Assembly (NCBI RefSeq): GCF_032854445.1
Contig: NC_088304.1
Span: 34,829,551-34,893,550 of the forward strand
Direction of reading: 5' to 3'
DNA: 64,000 bases
From: Liolophura sinensis
Taxonomy: Eukaryota; Mollusca; Polyplacophora; Chitonida; Chitonidae
Shown: piece after piece, positions 25,101 to 34,875 of the stretch
Layout of the letters: every line of letters starts with the position of its first letter
How positions within the stretch are numbered: position 1 is the stretch's first letter
The notes under the pieces: generated by a model
Database searches by the model: none
What the model saw: only the letters and a program-made list of their open reading frames with translations
Told to the model about the DNA's origin: nothing
Made by a program: the position numbers and the translations under genes

Positions 25101-28100
25101 CTGAATTAAATTTTAAAGAAAACAAAACATAACTGGCTTATGTAAACGTACACAGAAAGATCCCTCTACATTTGCGCCGTATAGGTTATTCGCCGTAATT
25201 CAGAAACAGAGTTTTTATTTCAAATGCTCTTTCGCTCCTCCAGGGACACGAGCGTACATCGATTCTGAATTAAGGATGGATGCGGAAACGACACTTTATA
25301 TGCCAGAGATGGCACGTTCTTCCACCCGACTTTATTGCCCCCTGAGTCATTTATGACCTGTTTCCAATATTAAGCATTTCTGTGGGTCCGCCCTTGTCTT
25401 CGTCGGTAAGTTCAATATCGAAACAAGTGCTCCCCGAGGGTTGACCCTAAAGCCAAGTCTGATGATGGAGACGACATTAGTGGTGTTTTGGTGATTATGC
25501 TGTTGGCCGAACGTTTCTGTACAAATCATTATATATCCCACGGGACTTTTTTTGCTGCGGACGAAACCACTGACTTAATTCTGGGATTTGCACACAGTAT
25601 TCATATAGTGTTGAGACATCCCTCATCATTTGTGTCGCCTGCAACCAGTGAAAATCACCATTTCCAAAAATTGCGCCAAATTTCCAAAGAAATTTCCCAG
25701 TAACAAAACTATTTTTACTGTTTTTCCAAGTTTACACTAAAAAAAACAATCAAATTTTAACAGAAAGCCTGTGCTCTGGGTAATGCCATCTTCATTTAAT
25801 AAACATAACGATGTCCAACATCACCTACCTTGATTTACTGAACCATATTAACTTATAAAAGCCCTGGTTGCAATAGCGCAGTAACCTTGCTTAAGACGAT
25901 GGTTAATACTAGAATGTTTTCTGTTATTGTAAAATAATACAATAATACTAATACAGTACAAATCTAGTACAATCTAGGCCTATAGGTTGAATGAATGGAA
26001 TTTATGGGCTGTATTTATCAGAAAAAATTACTGCAATAACAGAATATATCCTGGCATCATTCAAACTTTCTATTAAATTTAAAGGAGAAGATAACTTTAA
26101 AAAAAAATGACACTATAGGCTGAAAGAGCACACTTTTTTCTATCTGGTGGTGCCTTCTGCATAATTTTGTGATTTTTCCTCGCCATAACGTAAAGCCGGC
26201 AAAACGGCAAAGTGAGATTCGTTAAAACTGCCGGCTTGTTCGTATAAACCTGGAACCTACGTCCAACATCCCGGTTTCACGATCGTCAAGCGAAAAACGA
26301 ACTGTACTGTTCGCTAACTTCTGGGAAAAAGAGTTCTACAGGAAATGTACGAACTGCACTTCGACGGTTTCCGAGGGCAATTCTCCTCCTAACATAGAAG
26401 ACTTCAGGACTAGTCTTAGGCAAAATGGAGTCGCCCACAGCGGATTTTGGCGCTTAGAATTTTTTATGGCATACACCTGTGAGGAAATATATACTCTTTT
26501 CAATGGTATTTGATTGATATTTAAATTTTCATCTCCTTTAACACATTATTTTTTTAGAGTAAATGTTATTTGAGCTAAAGTTGGTAGTCTGAAAAAAGAA
26601 TAATTCACTGATGTTATATCGATCTCGGACAAACATGCGATTAAAATGCGTTACGTAGCCCATAATACTAATTTAATTTAACTTTTAAAAAGATTAGAAT
26701 AATAATGTATCTGAATCCGACTTTTGTCCTCAGTTTTGATCTGAGAACATCATGGGTGGTGTTTATACCAACTGCATGGCATTGAATCAAGCGAATCTGA
26801 AAATAGTGTTCACCGGAACATAGCATTAACCACCAATCATCGGTACACTGAGAGCATGCATGGTGCCTTAGATCACATAATGTGTGCAGCATTTTAGTAC
26901 ATGTAAAACGATATCTTCATGTAGATGTAGCATGAACTTAGCCCAGCGGATCATTGCTAAGCATACAACTCATTAGTCGGGATCATTTTCAAGTATTCGA
27001 CAATGACACCGACACAAAACTGGCTGCGTTGATGGTAGCACTTTGACTCGGTCGTCATGGGGATCGCAAGCGCCACACTGCAGAGTGCGGCTGACTGAAG
27101 ATCACCGCACCTGCGTATACATCACCATTAGCTGACATCGATACATTACGGTCTATGTGTACTGTTAATTCACCTGTTACTAAACTATGAGACCAATCCT
27201 TACTCGATGACGCAGTTCACTTTACCGTTTATTGAATTTAAAGCCTTTTAGGGCTTATGGTGTACTCCGGGCAATCGAGTTTCCTCGACTTCGTAAACCT
27301 CATCGCCATCAAATAAGTGAAAATTGTTTAAGTGCGATGTTACGTACTTAAGTACAATCCGATAAATAAACGCATCAGCAAATACAACAAATTCGTTAAG
27401 TCGTTATGCGACCACAAAATGTTTAAAGAGTTTATAATTTGCTTTCATGTGTTTCCACTAAAATTTATTTTAGGCACAGGTGTATCTGTTGTCTAACACC
27501 CCTCTACGAAGAGATTACTGCGGAATTTGCATTTTTGCTACAGTTTCTCAGCAGGAAGGTCTCTTGTTCAAATCCGGCTCCAGCTGCTTTTGTATCTATA
27601 AATGTCTTGTAGTTAACTTAGTACCGATATTTGGTGTATGATGTCACCGATGGGTTTGATATTACCTCACCATGAATCTTAACACCAGGATATTAGTCAA
27701 AATAGCCCCTATAGATTGTAATAAATCTCTGTATACGTAGGCAATGTTTTGCACTGTTTCACGGACGCACTTCACATAAGCAAGTGGAATTGATCTACAA
27801 TAATATCTGTACAAATACAGTACCGGTTGTCGGGTTACACAGTACTTTATTTATTTGATTGGTGTTTTACGCCGCACTTAAGAATATTTCACTTATACGA
27901 TGGAATACTATAATACCGTACTTTTTTACAGGACGAAAGACAACAGAAACTGACCATGTCCGCCTGGTTCTATCTGGTATGCTTTTATTTTCAATTTACC
28001 TTTGTACAATATACTTGTGTTCTGTTTATGTGGTATTCATCTCCACTGGCCCTGAACCAGTGAGGTTGTAAAATCGATATCCATTTATCACTAGTTTCCC

Positions 28101-31100
28101 GACATGCAGATATTTTGATCAGTATGTCTTTAGTTTTAAATTTTTTTTTATATAATATATGTACTTGTTTTCTGTTTTACATGGTATTCAACCTCATTGG
28201 CCCGTAACCAGTGAGGCTGGTGCAAGTTATGCCTAACGATGGTTGGTAGATCACTCTTGAACAGTCCAAATTCTTCCACTCATAAAACAGATCACCATCG
28301 CATAAACGAAAACTTCCTGAAAACGGCTTTAAACGTCAATCAAATAGAGACCAGATAAATAAGTGTAAAGCATCATACGAAAATGAAATTATGGTAATAT
28401 CATGATCGATGTTAGTCTCGTTCTCTAATCGGATTTTTATCCAATGCCCAAAGAGTGAGGTAGATAAATTTAGATCTGTCTCCCTGTGAAACCTGGCGAA
28501 AGGATGTGGATATCAAACAAGCAAATTAAGCCGTTAAATATTATGTAAAATATTTTATCATGATTATGTACACTATTTAGAACAAATAAATAGTGATACA
28601 TGTACATATCCTTTAAAATGAATGAGTTCTGTCTGTCCTTTCAGGAATGGATGGATGCCTTCTTGACCTGGGACAAAACGAATCATAATGGTCTGTCCGA
28701 CATCGTCCTCTCCAAAGAGAATGTGTGGACACCGGATTTGAAAATATTTAACGGGTGAGTATATACACAACAGGGGTGGGGTGTCATTGAACAGTGGGAT
28801 CGAAAAACCGAATCGAATCATTTGGGTACTCCACAGCTATTTGTAGTTGTCATTAAATGTTATGATATTATAACATAAGCAAAATCATAAAAGGAAATGG
28901 TCACAAGAAATTATATTTAGGACATTTCTCCCAAATGCACGTATGTTGTCAATCAAACTATGGATTATTTCGGCCGACTTTGTGAGTTAAAATTAGCAGA
29001 AAAGCATTGTGTCGTCAGTAAAAGTGGTCAAAGTGATTTGAAAAGCTTTTATTAACATCGTTTTCCTACAGGTACGAAGGTTTGGTAGACATCAGCGACT
29101 ACGGAAATCTCGTGAGGTTATCGTCGAACGGCCACGTGATCTTTGAACCCGGAAGCGCCTTTGAGCTCTACTGCCTTGTGGACATAACTTACTACCCTTT
29201 CGACCGTCAGGAATGCTCCATCGTCATCATGTTCTGGATGAGCCGGGTAACAGAGGCCGATATGATTTTGTCCAACGAAAACTACGTCTTCAGAGCACTG
29301 CGACCGAACGGAGAGTGGGATATCGAGTTCTTGGGGGCCAAGCACTACGCCCAGGGCTTTTCTGATGAAGTCACAAGAACATACGCGTATCTGGAATATT
29401 CATTCCGCCTCACGAGAAAGAGAACTTTTTACGTGCTGCACTTTCTGATCCCCGTGATACTGCTGTCTCTTCTCAACGCCATTGTGTTCATCTTACCACC
29501 GGAATCTGGAGAGAAGATGTCCCTCTCCATCACGGTGTTGCTCTCCTTCACCCTTTTCATCAGTCTGCTAAACGCCTCGCTCCCGCAGACTTCACTTCAC
29601 GTTTCTGTTTTTGGTGAGTACATTCTCTTTATCAGTCTGCTAAACGCCTCGCTCCCGCAGACTTCACTTTACATTTCTGTTTTTTGGTGAGTACATTCTC
29701 TTCATCAGTTTTCTAAACGCCTCGCTCCGGCAGACCTCGCTTCACGTCTCTGTTTTTGGTGAGTACATACTCTTCGTTAGTCTTCTAAAAGCCTAACTCC
29801 CGCAGACTTCACGCCTCCCTTTTTTGATGAGTACATTCTCTTCATCAGTCTTCTGAACGCCTCTCTCCCGCAGTCTTCACTTCACGTCTCCGTTTTTGGT
29901 GAATACTTTGTCTTCATCAACCCTCTAAACGCCTCACTCCCGCAGACTTTATCACACGTCTCCATTTCTGGTCCGTCAGTTTCATTGTTTCACACTCTTC
30001 ATTAAGTTGCTGAACGCCTCGCTCCCGCAGACGTCCCGCCTCATTGCCGTAGATCAGCGGTCTCGAAATACGCCCGGTGGGGGTGGAGACACTGATGAGC
30101 TTGTTGTTGATAGCGACGTCCACATGTTGTCACACAGCATGCAACCGGATCGCCCTCCGCGAGTGTATCACCTTTGCCATTCACCACTTTGGTTCTCACG
30201 TACAAATACGTGTTAGCCGAGTTCATGTAAGTATCCTGATCCCTGTTGGCGATAAAAAATTCCTCGGTCACGGTCCGTAATGCTGGCAATGGAGGTGTAG
30301 GCATCCAAACGTCCTTCTTGTATACTGGATTGAGTCGGTGGTAAAGTCCACAGATCAGATTCACTGTTGACCCACGGGCAGGAACCGGGGTTAAGTAAGG
30401 CCATCGTGGTTAGCCAAATATGTCGTAGGGTGTTCTCGTTGGACGTTTGCGAGATGGGGTGTGTGTCCAAGGGCGCTTCCGAGTGTCGCAAGGCCGAGAA
30501 GGATCTCACTTTATGTTGTGCTGATGAGTAGGGTGGCCGGGAGGTAATAGGCCTATCGACTGACTGATCAGACGACCGGCTTTGACCACCAGGCGTTTAC
30601 ACCTTTCCACGTTTGAGGGCTTGCTTGACTGTGGCCCTCGGGTGTATCGCTTATATCCGTAATATCGATTTCGATCGTGGAGAAATACTTCTTCCGCACG
30701 GCCATGTACCAGATGTGCATGAAGGTCTCTGTGATGTGGTCTCCGTAAGAATCACAGGACGGGATGAGGTGAAGCAGTGGGGCGTATCCCCCACCTCGCA
30801 GGGTTCGGTGATATCCGAATATACGTACAGCCCGGGGATGGTGTTGTGTAGTTGGTCTGAACCAAAAGGAATCACGTCCACTGGGCCATTCAGGACGCCC
30901 CCATCGGGAATGTTCATAATCACCATTAACAGTGGGCTAAAGGTCACGGTGTTTTTGTGTTTTTTGTGTTTTTGTTTAAAGTCCAGCGTATACTTTTGAC
31001 GATACTTGACGCCATACCCAAAGGCGATCTAATCTGCTTCGGATGTAACAAAGCCAATGGGGTTCTTCCTCTATTGGGTGTTCAGGGCCTGTGCAAAGAC

Positions 31101-32761
31101 CATGGGTGTAGGGTAATATCCCTCTGGTAGGAAAGTCTTGGGGATACGGTCTAGCCAAAACACACCAAACCATGCCTCGTCCCGGACTACATTATACTAA
31201 GATTGCGGGTACTGTGTTTCCGCCAGTCCACATTCCCACTCGCTGGACAGGTGAATCGGTTGAGGGAGCTGTGTGGTGTAATGCGTCAACGTATTTCCGT
31301 GGAAAATAGCTGAGCGAGCTATTACTGGGTATCGTCATATTAAACATGCTGTTCACAGAATGTCCCGGGGAGCAACTAACTTTACTCTGTCAGGGGCCAG
31401 GGTTTTAATAATGGGGCAAGCGCTATGGAGGGTCAATGCCACCCGGGGTCGTGGTGTGAGTGTGTGTATTCTTCTTCTTTTCCTTTTTCTGCCACTCCGT
31501 GAGTTTCCATAACATGCGTGGAGCAGGATGAAGGGTTTTTGACGACTGGGGATGTCGGGATGTCAACGGTACCGTCTTTGATACAGAGTCCTTACCGGTG
31601 TAAGGTTGCACCGCCTCCCCCTCTAGCGGTTTGCTCTTTTGTGTTGTGACCCGCGTGGCTTCTGGCGGTGTTGTTGGTAGCTGTGATGGTGGTTGGTGTA
31701 GGGTCGTGGGAAAGGGTGGAGCTACTCATTGTTGTCATTGATCTTGAAATGTCAGGTAGCATTGCAAGACGTGTTGGTATCGTTGAATCTTGTCTTCATT
31801 GGGCAAGGCTCAGTCTTTTAAAATGCCTTCCATGTCTCCATCAAACGTGTTTAAAGCTTTGACGGTAGATGGGACCTGGTAAGGTGATTCCATGTCGTGA
31901 ATCAACCCATGTAACAGCCGGGGTTCGACCAGGGTCATCTTTTTGATATGTGCCTTCGTCTCAATCTAGCGACCACGGAACAATCCACCGAGGACAGAGG
32001 CCACATGGGGAAGGGGGGGGGGGGCGACGATGGGGGCAAGCAAGGCACCGATAAGATCACATTTTGTAGAATGGTGGGCTTACGATGCAGCGGGGCACTC
32101 TTCTTTACGAGCGTGAGTAGCTGTGTCTTGTACAGCCGCAACCGTGCCTTCTGAGGCGGAGAGAGAGAGGTGCACAGAGTGGCGGTGTACGCGGGAGACC
32201 CACACTATAACGGGGAGTCCTTGCACCGCCTCTTCATCCGCAAGCGGATGGAGCAGCTGAAGCCTACCGGTCCAGGGAGGAAATCAGACAGCACTGCGGG
32301 CCAGAGAGGAGACAGGTCCTCCTAAATGCAGAGGAGAAAATGACGCGGGTGTGTGGTGCTTTCCTCAACGCGCAGGCTGCGTATGACAAAGCCTGTACAA
32401 TCCGTCCACGCACGCAACTTCGCGGACATCAACGCTGAACTGGCCCTGAAGGATAGTCCCCACCCCCGAGCTACAACTAACCCTATGTCCCGGAGGAATG
32501 GACTTTCCATATATCCTCTGCCTACGCATATACATATAGCCAGCAGACATGTAGCCTGCAGATGACTTCTTTCCGATAACCTGCTTATACTGTTTATAAT
32601 GGGGGTAATGATATAATTATATGAGAGTGATATTAAGAAAAGAAGACAAGGAAAATATCTACGTAAGCCTACAGTTTACTTTTATTTTTTAATGATTAAT
32701 GCTATTTTTTTTTCTCCATATCAACCGATGTATTCCGTGTATGTAGTGTTGTATATATCCA

Positions 32762-32848
<87 letters not shown>

Positions 32849-34564
32849 CTTGACTTCAACCAGGTTTAGAATGCTGGTGAAAAAAAAACATGCAAAAATT
32901 CTCGAAGTTTTTTATTCAAAATATGCGTGTATGGACCTAAAAACAAGAGAGAGTCAAAACAGTTCTTTTATTTATTTTATTTGTGTTTTAAGCCGTACTC
33001 AAGAATATTTCACTTATGCGATGGCGGCCAGCATTATGGTGCGAGGATACCGGGCAGAGCCCGGGGGAAATCCATGACAACCTGCAGGCTGCTGACAGAC
33101 CTTCCCACTTACGGCCGGAGAGGAGGCCAGTGTGCAGTTTTTTTAATGCCCCATGCATAAAAAGCAGATGGGTTTCAACATTGCATGAATGCTGTTTAAT
33201 AAACGCGCCTTAACACGCACATAATAAGAATAGCAGCCAATATAGGACGTAGTGTATGTATGACGTCGTCGTGACAGTTGAGTAGGCCTAAAGATTTCTG
33301 GAAAGCTTATCCGTATATAGGGTCCACTACACATGCATACACAAGAAACAAATCCGTCTGCCATCTCGGAGGTACCGTACATTCCGCTCAACGCCCATGG
33401 ATTTATGACTGTGTGGTTGGCCTATCTTTTACTGAAGGTATAAGCTCCTCTCATTGAGACAATAACAGAACCATAACTTCGTAAAAGCTGAGGAATTAAG
33501 CTGGAGTACATCGGTCTGCAGATCTAGATACAGCCTGGATAGTTCTTATCGACTGTCGGAATAGATAGTCCATGGGGAATATAAATTTCGGGTGAGAAGT
33601 ACATTTGACGATTGACGGGAGAGGAGAAATGATAAATTAGGGCGCACGCGTTGGGAATGGTTTATTTCCATGCTGTCAATCGAGATGGCGTGGGACTTTT
33701 TTGATCCAACATGGCGGACGGATTTGCTCGTTGTGTATAGCTAAATGTATTAGTCAAGTAACAATTCCTGTGTGGTGGTCTAATGAACACTAGGCATTGT
33801 CTGTGATACTTGACGGAGGTGGATTTAATTTGGTGATATATGGGTTCGAAAACTATTTAAGTGAGGAATGTCTCTAATTGTTTTGTGGGACAGAGTTCAT
33901 GACCTTCTACTAAGCTTGAGTTTTGTTCAAAGTAGTAGTGACTCGTGAAAAGAAGTCTGATAGCACCGGAATCTCGCTTTAAAGCATGATTTCGTCTGAC
34001 ATGAATTTCATGCCCTGTTTTTTCGTTTCTATAGCTGTGTACCTGTCGGTGTTACTCGGGCTGGGGACAATATCCGTGATCCTTTCGGCAGTTGGTTTGT
34101 ACCTGCACTACCGGTACGAGGACCAGCAGGAGAAGAAGGCCGATCCTCACCACACCGACAGTGTGCGGAGGAGGACATTCAAGCGGAGATCGGGTCGGGA
34201 GTCCCAGCTGCTGACCAGTACCGATAAAGATACTGTGGTGGAGTATAGCGGTTTGTTACTGAGCCAGGGGGAGAAACAACGCATTCAGGACATGCGCAAT
34301 AACTTCCGGGTGAACTTCTCCAAGGACTCCGGGACCAAAGAGGAAAGCTTCGATGACCCGAGAAACAGTCAGGCTATGGCGAATGGCGATTTTATCACGG
34401 ACAAACCCGCATACCAGCGAGATACGTTCAACGGGAAAGCGAGAGTGAAAGTACCGTGGTGTGTTGTGAATCCACGACACTTTGATCACATCGGGTTTTG
34501 TGTGTCTCTCCTCATGACGATTGGATCTACTTTTACTGCCATTATTCTGTTAGCAACTCATTAG
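13170..34564 (+). CDS. Nicotinic acetylcholine receptor-like Cys-loop channel subunit (non-alpha type), six exons
   Basis: Exons 13170-13269, 16361-16506, 27932-27976, 28645-28754, 29072-29613 and 34035-34564 (TAG 34562-34564) all have GT-AG borders and compatible phases and add to 1473 nt (490 residues). An in-frame ATG at 13197 gives a cleaner signal peptide ([16 protein letters not shown]). Exon 2 has the family start LRTALFSDF, then LRPVLN. Exon 3 is the typical 45-bp exon (DERQQKL). Exon 4 has WTPD (loop A). Exon 5 has a 13-residue Cys-loop (C168-C182), M1 at about 252-275, and M2 beginning [12 protein letters not shown] with Glu at -1', which suggests cation selectivity. Exon 6 has M3, a loop of about 120 residues and M4 ending the protein. 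Loop C lacks the vicinal Cys pair, so it is not a classical alpha subunit. It would act in the plasma membrane as one subunit of a pentamer; the ligand is unknown. Confidence 0.94.
13616..13864. mobile_element. MITE-like palindromic element, copy 1 (receptor intron 1)
   Basis: The left end cactcaaaaaattaatctgt pairs with the right end acagattattttttgag as terminal inverted repeats. The interior repeats aatacattct/tagaatg-type motifs in both orientations. The same ends and interior occur at 24652-24900, with diverged copies at 24160-24345 and 25738-26095. No transposase. Confidence 0.75.
13865..14090. mobile_element. Diverged fragment of the same MITE family
   Basis: Carries gcagaaagtatgttgtctga, then gtgactgtagaatgttttct, then gctatgacagcagac, matching the interior of the 24652 copy (agaaagtctgttgtctgagt, tgcttctgctattgcaccag). 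Ends are not clear. Confidence 0.45.
14091..15194. other. Receptor intron 1, no recognised feature
   Basis: AT-rich intronic DNA. No exon fitting the receptor phase, no RNA gene, and no repeat shared with the rest of the window was seen. Confidence 0.4.
15195..15352 (+). mobile_element. SINE family A, diverged copy
   Basis: Body motifs caactcatgctggcttcctc, tacgtggatgctggtgggtt and gtgggtttcctcccaccata, followed by a truncated tail (aataaataaataa). The head is only weakly recognisable. Confidence 0.65.
15612..15795 (-). mobile_element. SINE family A, minus-strand copy
   Basis: The reverse-complement tail (gattggtgttttacgccgta, ctcaaggatat) is followed by body (ggcagagccggttggggg; acaggttgctggaagatctt) and head remnants (actcacagcgactgtattgg; gctaaccacttgg). 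Confidence 0.8.
16085..16285 (+). repeat. Interspersed repeat, same family as 3885-4425
   Basis: Shows gtgacgtctaataaatt, ttacctaattctgctaaa, ggtgttagagggtgtgtaa, catttacatgaacagttgga and aggtcgtatttcaccga in the same order as the copies at 23385-23600 and, in part, 3885-4425. It ends less than 80 bp before receptor exon 2. Confidence 0.7.
16507..21030 (+). repeat. Splice-junction-seeded tandem array, ~129/146-bp units, about 33 copies (receptor intron 2)
   Basis: The array starts at the exon 2 donor: exon end catgctctg, then gtaacttcttcat, cctgtatacctgttatacc, ccgcttaattctgcaacgta and so on. Each later unit restates this as catagtctg followed by gtaacttcttcattatcctg. Two unit lengths alternate: long units contain ttttccgggac plus about 17 bp, which short units lack. 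Every unit therefore carries a copy of the donor, and before it an acceptor-like tract (ccaatttaacattcccag) about 26 nt upstream. Junction spacings measured: 16506, 16651, 16780, 16917, 17046. Confidence 0.95.
21345..22310 (+). repeat. Second tandem array, 62-63 bp units, about 15 copies, resembling the 3' end of receptor exon 2
   Basis: Unit: aacctgtcgctcttcgtctt, taacattcaagatctg, gtaattttctcattacatca, cattatc. The first 36 nt translate to [12 protein letters not shown], against [12 protein letters not shown] at the end of exon 2 (16471-16506), and are followed, as in the exon, by CTG and a GTAA-type donor. Five of the eight differences in this coding-like part are synonymous. Open frames across the array (for example 21563-21913) result from 63 being divisible by three. 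Confidence 0.9.
22570..23300. repeat. 22-bp tandem array, about 33 copies
   Basis: Unit: gcaatgcttgtcgtgtacta plus ta, with variants such as ttgatgtgtac and ttgtcatgtac. It lies in receptor intron 2 shortly after the 62-63 bp array. Short frames on both strands are repeat artefacts. Confidence 0.92.
23385..23600 (+). repeat. Interspersed repeat, same family as 16085-16285
   Basis: Shows tatttacacgaacagttaga, ataaaaccatgactgagg, gacagtatttcaccggttac and tgacgatttgctaggtacac, matching the 16085 copy in order and spacing. Confidence 0.65.
23655..23826 (+). mobile_element. SINE family A, 5'-truncated copy
   Basis: Contains acagctcatgctggcttctt, acgtgggaaggtctatcagc, aacctgcggatggtcgtggg and the tail gcgtaaaacaccaatcaaat followed by aataaataaata. 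Confidence 0.88.
24160..24345. mobile_element. MITE-like element, diverged copy
   Basis: Left end tctcaaacaattaaactgtt with agaaagtctgttttct; right part acagaatattatgttatt, then attttgagtgtg. Same internal motifs as 13616-13864. Located in receptor intron 2. Confidence 0.6.
24652..24900. mobile_element. MITE-like palindromic element, copy 2
   Basis: Left terminal sequence cactcaaaaaattactctgt and aacagaaagtctgttgtctg; right end acagactttctgttaaaatt followed by aacaggttattg, the inverted counterpart. Length about 250 bp. No coding capacity, so mobilisation would need an autonomous partner. Confidence 0.75.
24901..25737. other. Receptor intron 2, no recognised feature
   Basis: No exon in the phase required by the receptor, no RNA gene and no repeat family shared elsewhere in the window. 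Confidence 0.4.
25738..26095. mobile_element. MITE-like element, diverged or interrupted copy
   Basis: Left end cactaaaaaaaacaatcaaa and ttaacagaaagcctgtgctc; right end gcaataacagaatatatcct, ggcatcattcaaactttcta. The middle is longer than in the other copies, suggesting an insertion. Confidence 0.5.
26096..27844. other. Receptor intron 2, no recognised feature
   Basis: No splice-flanked coding segment fits the receptor between exon 2 and the 45-bp exon at 27932. No RNA gene or repeat family was recognised. Confidence 0.4.
27845..27903 (-). mobile_element. SINE family A, tail fragment
   Basis: tttatttatttgattggtgt, then tttacgccgcacttaagaat, then atttcacttatacgatgg. Only the 3' tail and a little body remain, about 30 bp before receptor exon 3. 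Confidence 0.8.
29614..30035 (+). repeat. 72-bp tandem array seeded at the end of the M2-coding exon (receptor intron 5), about six units
   Basis: Units repeat the last ~57 nt of exon 5 (atcagtctgctaaacgcctc, gctcccgcagacttcacttc, acgtttctgtttttg) followed by the donor gtgagtacattctc. Positions corresponding to the exon 5 end fall at 29686, 29758, 29826, 29898 and 29970 (period 68-73, mostly 72); the donor GT is retained in most copies. Each unit also has the acceptor-like tract ctcgctcccgcag 25 nt before the donor. The first unit is open in frame with exon 5 (ending SVFW and stop at about 29690). The last unit is cut at about 30035 by the Polinton fragment. Confidence 0.92.
30040..30509 (-). 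pseudogene. Broken F54H12.2-like Polinton structural protein gene (partial)
   Basis: Two overlapping minus-strand frames share the similarity. The upstream one shows [18 protein letters not shown] and [16 protein letters not shown]. The second shows [20 protein letters not shown] and YLYVRTKVV, then a frame change to [14 protein letters not shown] and back to PHRAYFET. The pattern of a beta-rich Asn/Tyr-Leu-type strand followed by VDV.N.K resembles the F54H12.2-like family, which I recall as associated with metazoan Polintons and possibly capsid-related. At least two frameshifts are present, and the C-terminal half is missing where the fragment meets the 72-bp array. Confidence 0.65.
30640..31355 (-). 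pseudogene. Broken Polinton-associated virion-type protein gene
   Basis: Reading on the minus strand from about 31355, the N-terminus shows [13 protein letters not shown], then (other frame) [20 protein letters not shown] ending in a stop near 31198. Further on, [14 protein letters not shown] and [17 protein letters not shown] occur near 30947-30760, and [20 protein letters not shown] near 30720-30660. This order is characteristic of a protein found in metazoan Polintons (family recognised from memory; function in the virion is inference). Several frame changes and an in-frame stop make it a pseudogene. Confidence 0.65.
31640..32145 (-). pseudogene. Broken Polinton-associated ORF of unknown function
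   Basis: Minus-strand frames give [20 protein letters not shown], then [20 protein letters not shown], then [15 protein letters not shown] followed by an in-frame TGA, then [18 protein letters not shown]. The pattern DGDM, IL, DK, Y, VLQ.YL.F recurs in ORFs next to the F54H12.2-like gene in other animal Polintons as I recall them. A poly-G run (32010-32022) lies inside and may be one site of frame loss. Confidence 0.5.
32168..32450 (+). pseudogene. Possible degraded plus-strand ORF at the edge of the Polinton fragment
   Basis: Two plus-strand frames look protein-like: [20 protein letters not shown] followed by [10 protein letters not shown], then a frame change to [20 protein letters not shown] and [13 protein letters not shown]. 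Charged, helix-prone composition and unusual GC content support former coding; I recognise no family. Confidence 0.3.
32765..32847. repeat. (AT)n microsatellite, 83 bp
   Basis: Uninterrupted alternating AT run in receptor intron 5. Confidence 0.98.
32962..33135 (-). mobile_element. SINE family A, 5'-truncated copy
   Basis: Reverse complement of tail and body: tttatttgtgttttaagccg, tactcaagaatatttcactt, ggcggccagcattatggtgc, gaccttcccacttacggccg. Near 75-80% similar to the plus-strand copy at 63768 by eye. Confidence 0.88.
33136..34034. other. Receptor intron 5, 3' part
   Basis: No exon is needed here: exon 5 and exon 6 join directly in phase (g plus ct gives Ala in HVSVFAVYL). The acceptor is tttctatag at 34026-34034. 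An ATG at 33986 opens a frame into exon 6 but lies upstream of the acceptor. Confidence 0.5.
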
Positions 34565-34875
34565 ATATACGTACAGCGTTTACTCTAACTCAGTCCATTG
34601 GGATCCATCAGAAATAAGTACCTGTCTGTCGGTTTGCCTGTTTTCGGAGATCTGTTTGACATCGTACATAGGCCTATATGTTTTAACAAGGGTCCATCCA
34701 CTTAATGTGGGGCCTTGGTGCAAGAACACATCTACTTTGTGCAGAATGTTGCAGCTATTGCGAGTTTGTGTTTTATTGACATCTTTATCTGGTAAAATAT
34801 TTTGTGTGTGTGGAGATTTTCTCAAATCGTATACACCAGTTCAGATTTTGCGAACCCCTTCTCAACAGTTTTCAA

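Larger units (their letters stand above)
30036..32560 (-). mobile_element. Degraded Polinton/Maverick (adintovirus-like) fragment inside receptor intron 5
   Basis: This block has a different base composition (GC-richer) and encodes, mostly on the minus strand, pieces of several proteins typical of metazoan Polintons: an F54H12.2-like structural protein (30040-30509), a second virion-type protein (30640-31355) and a third conserved ORF (31640-32145). All have frameshifts or stops. No DNA polymerase B, retroviral-like integrase, packaging ATPase or terminal inverted repeat was seen, so only part of an element (usually 15-20 kb) remains. The left limit coincides with the 72-bp array; the right limit is uncertain, before the AT repeat at 32765. 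Confidence 0.75.

Noticed and set aside
33986-34034. Alternative start of the last receptor exon as a separate protein
   Set aside because: The ATG lies in intron sequence before a good acceptor, and exon 5 joins exon 6 in phase at 34035.
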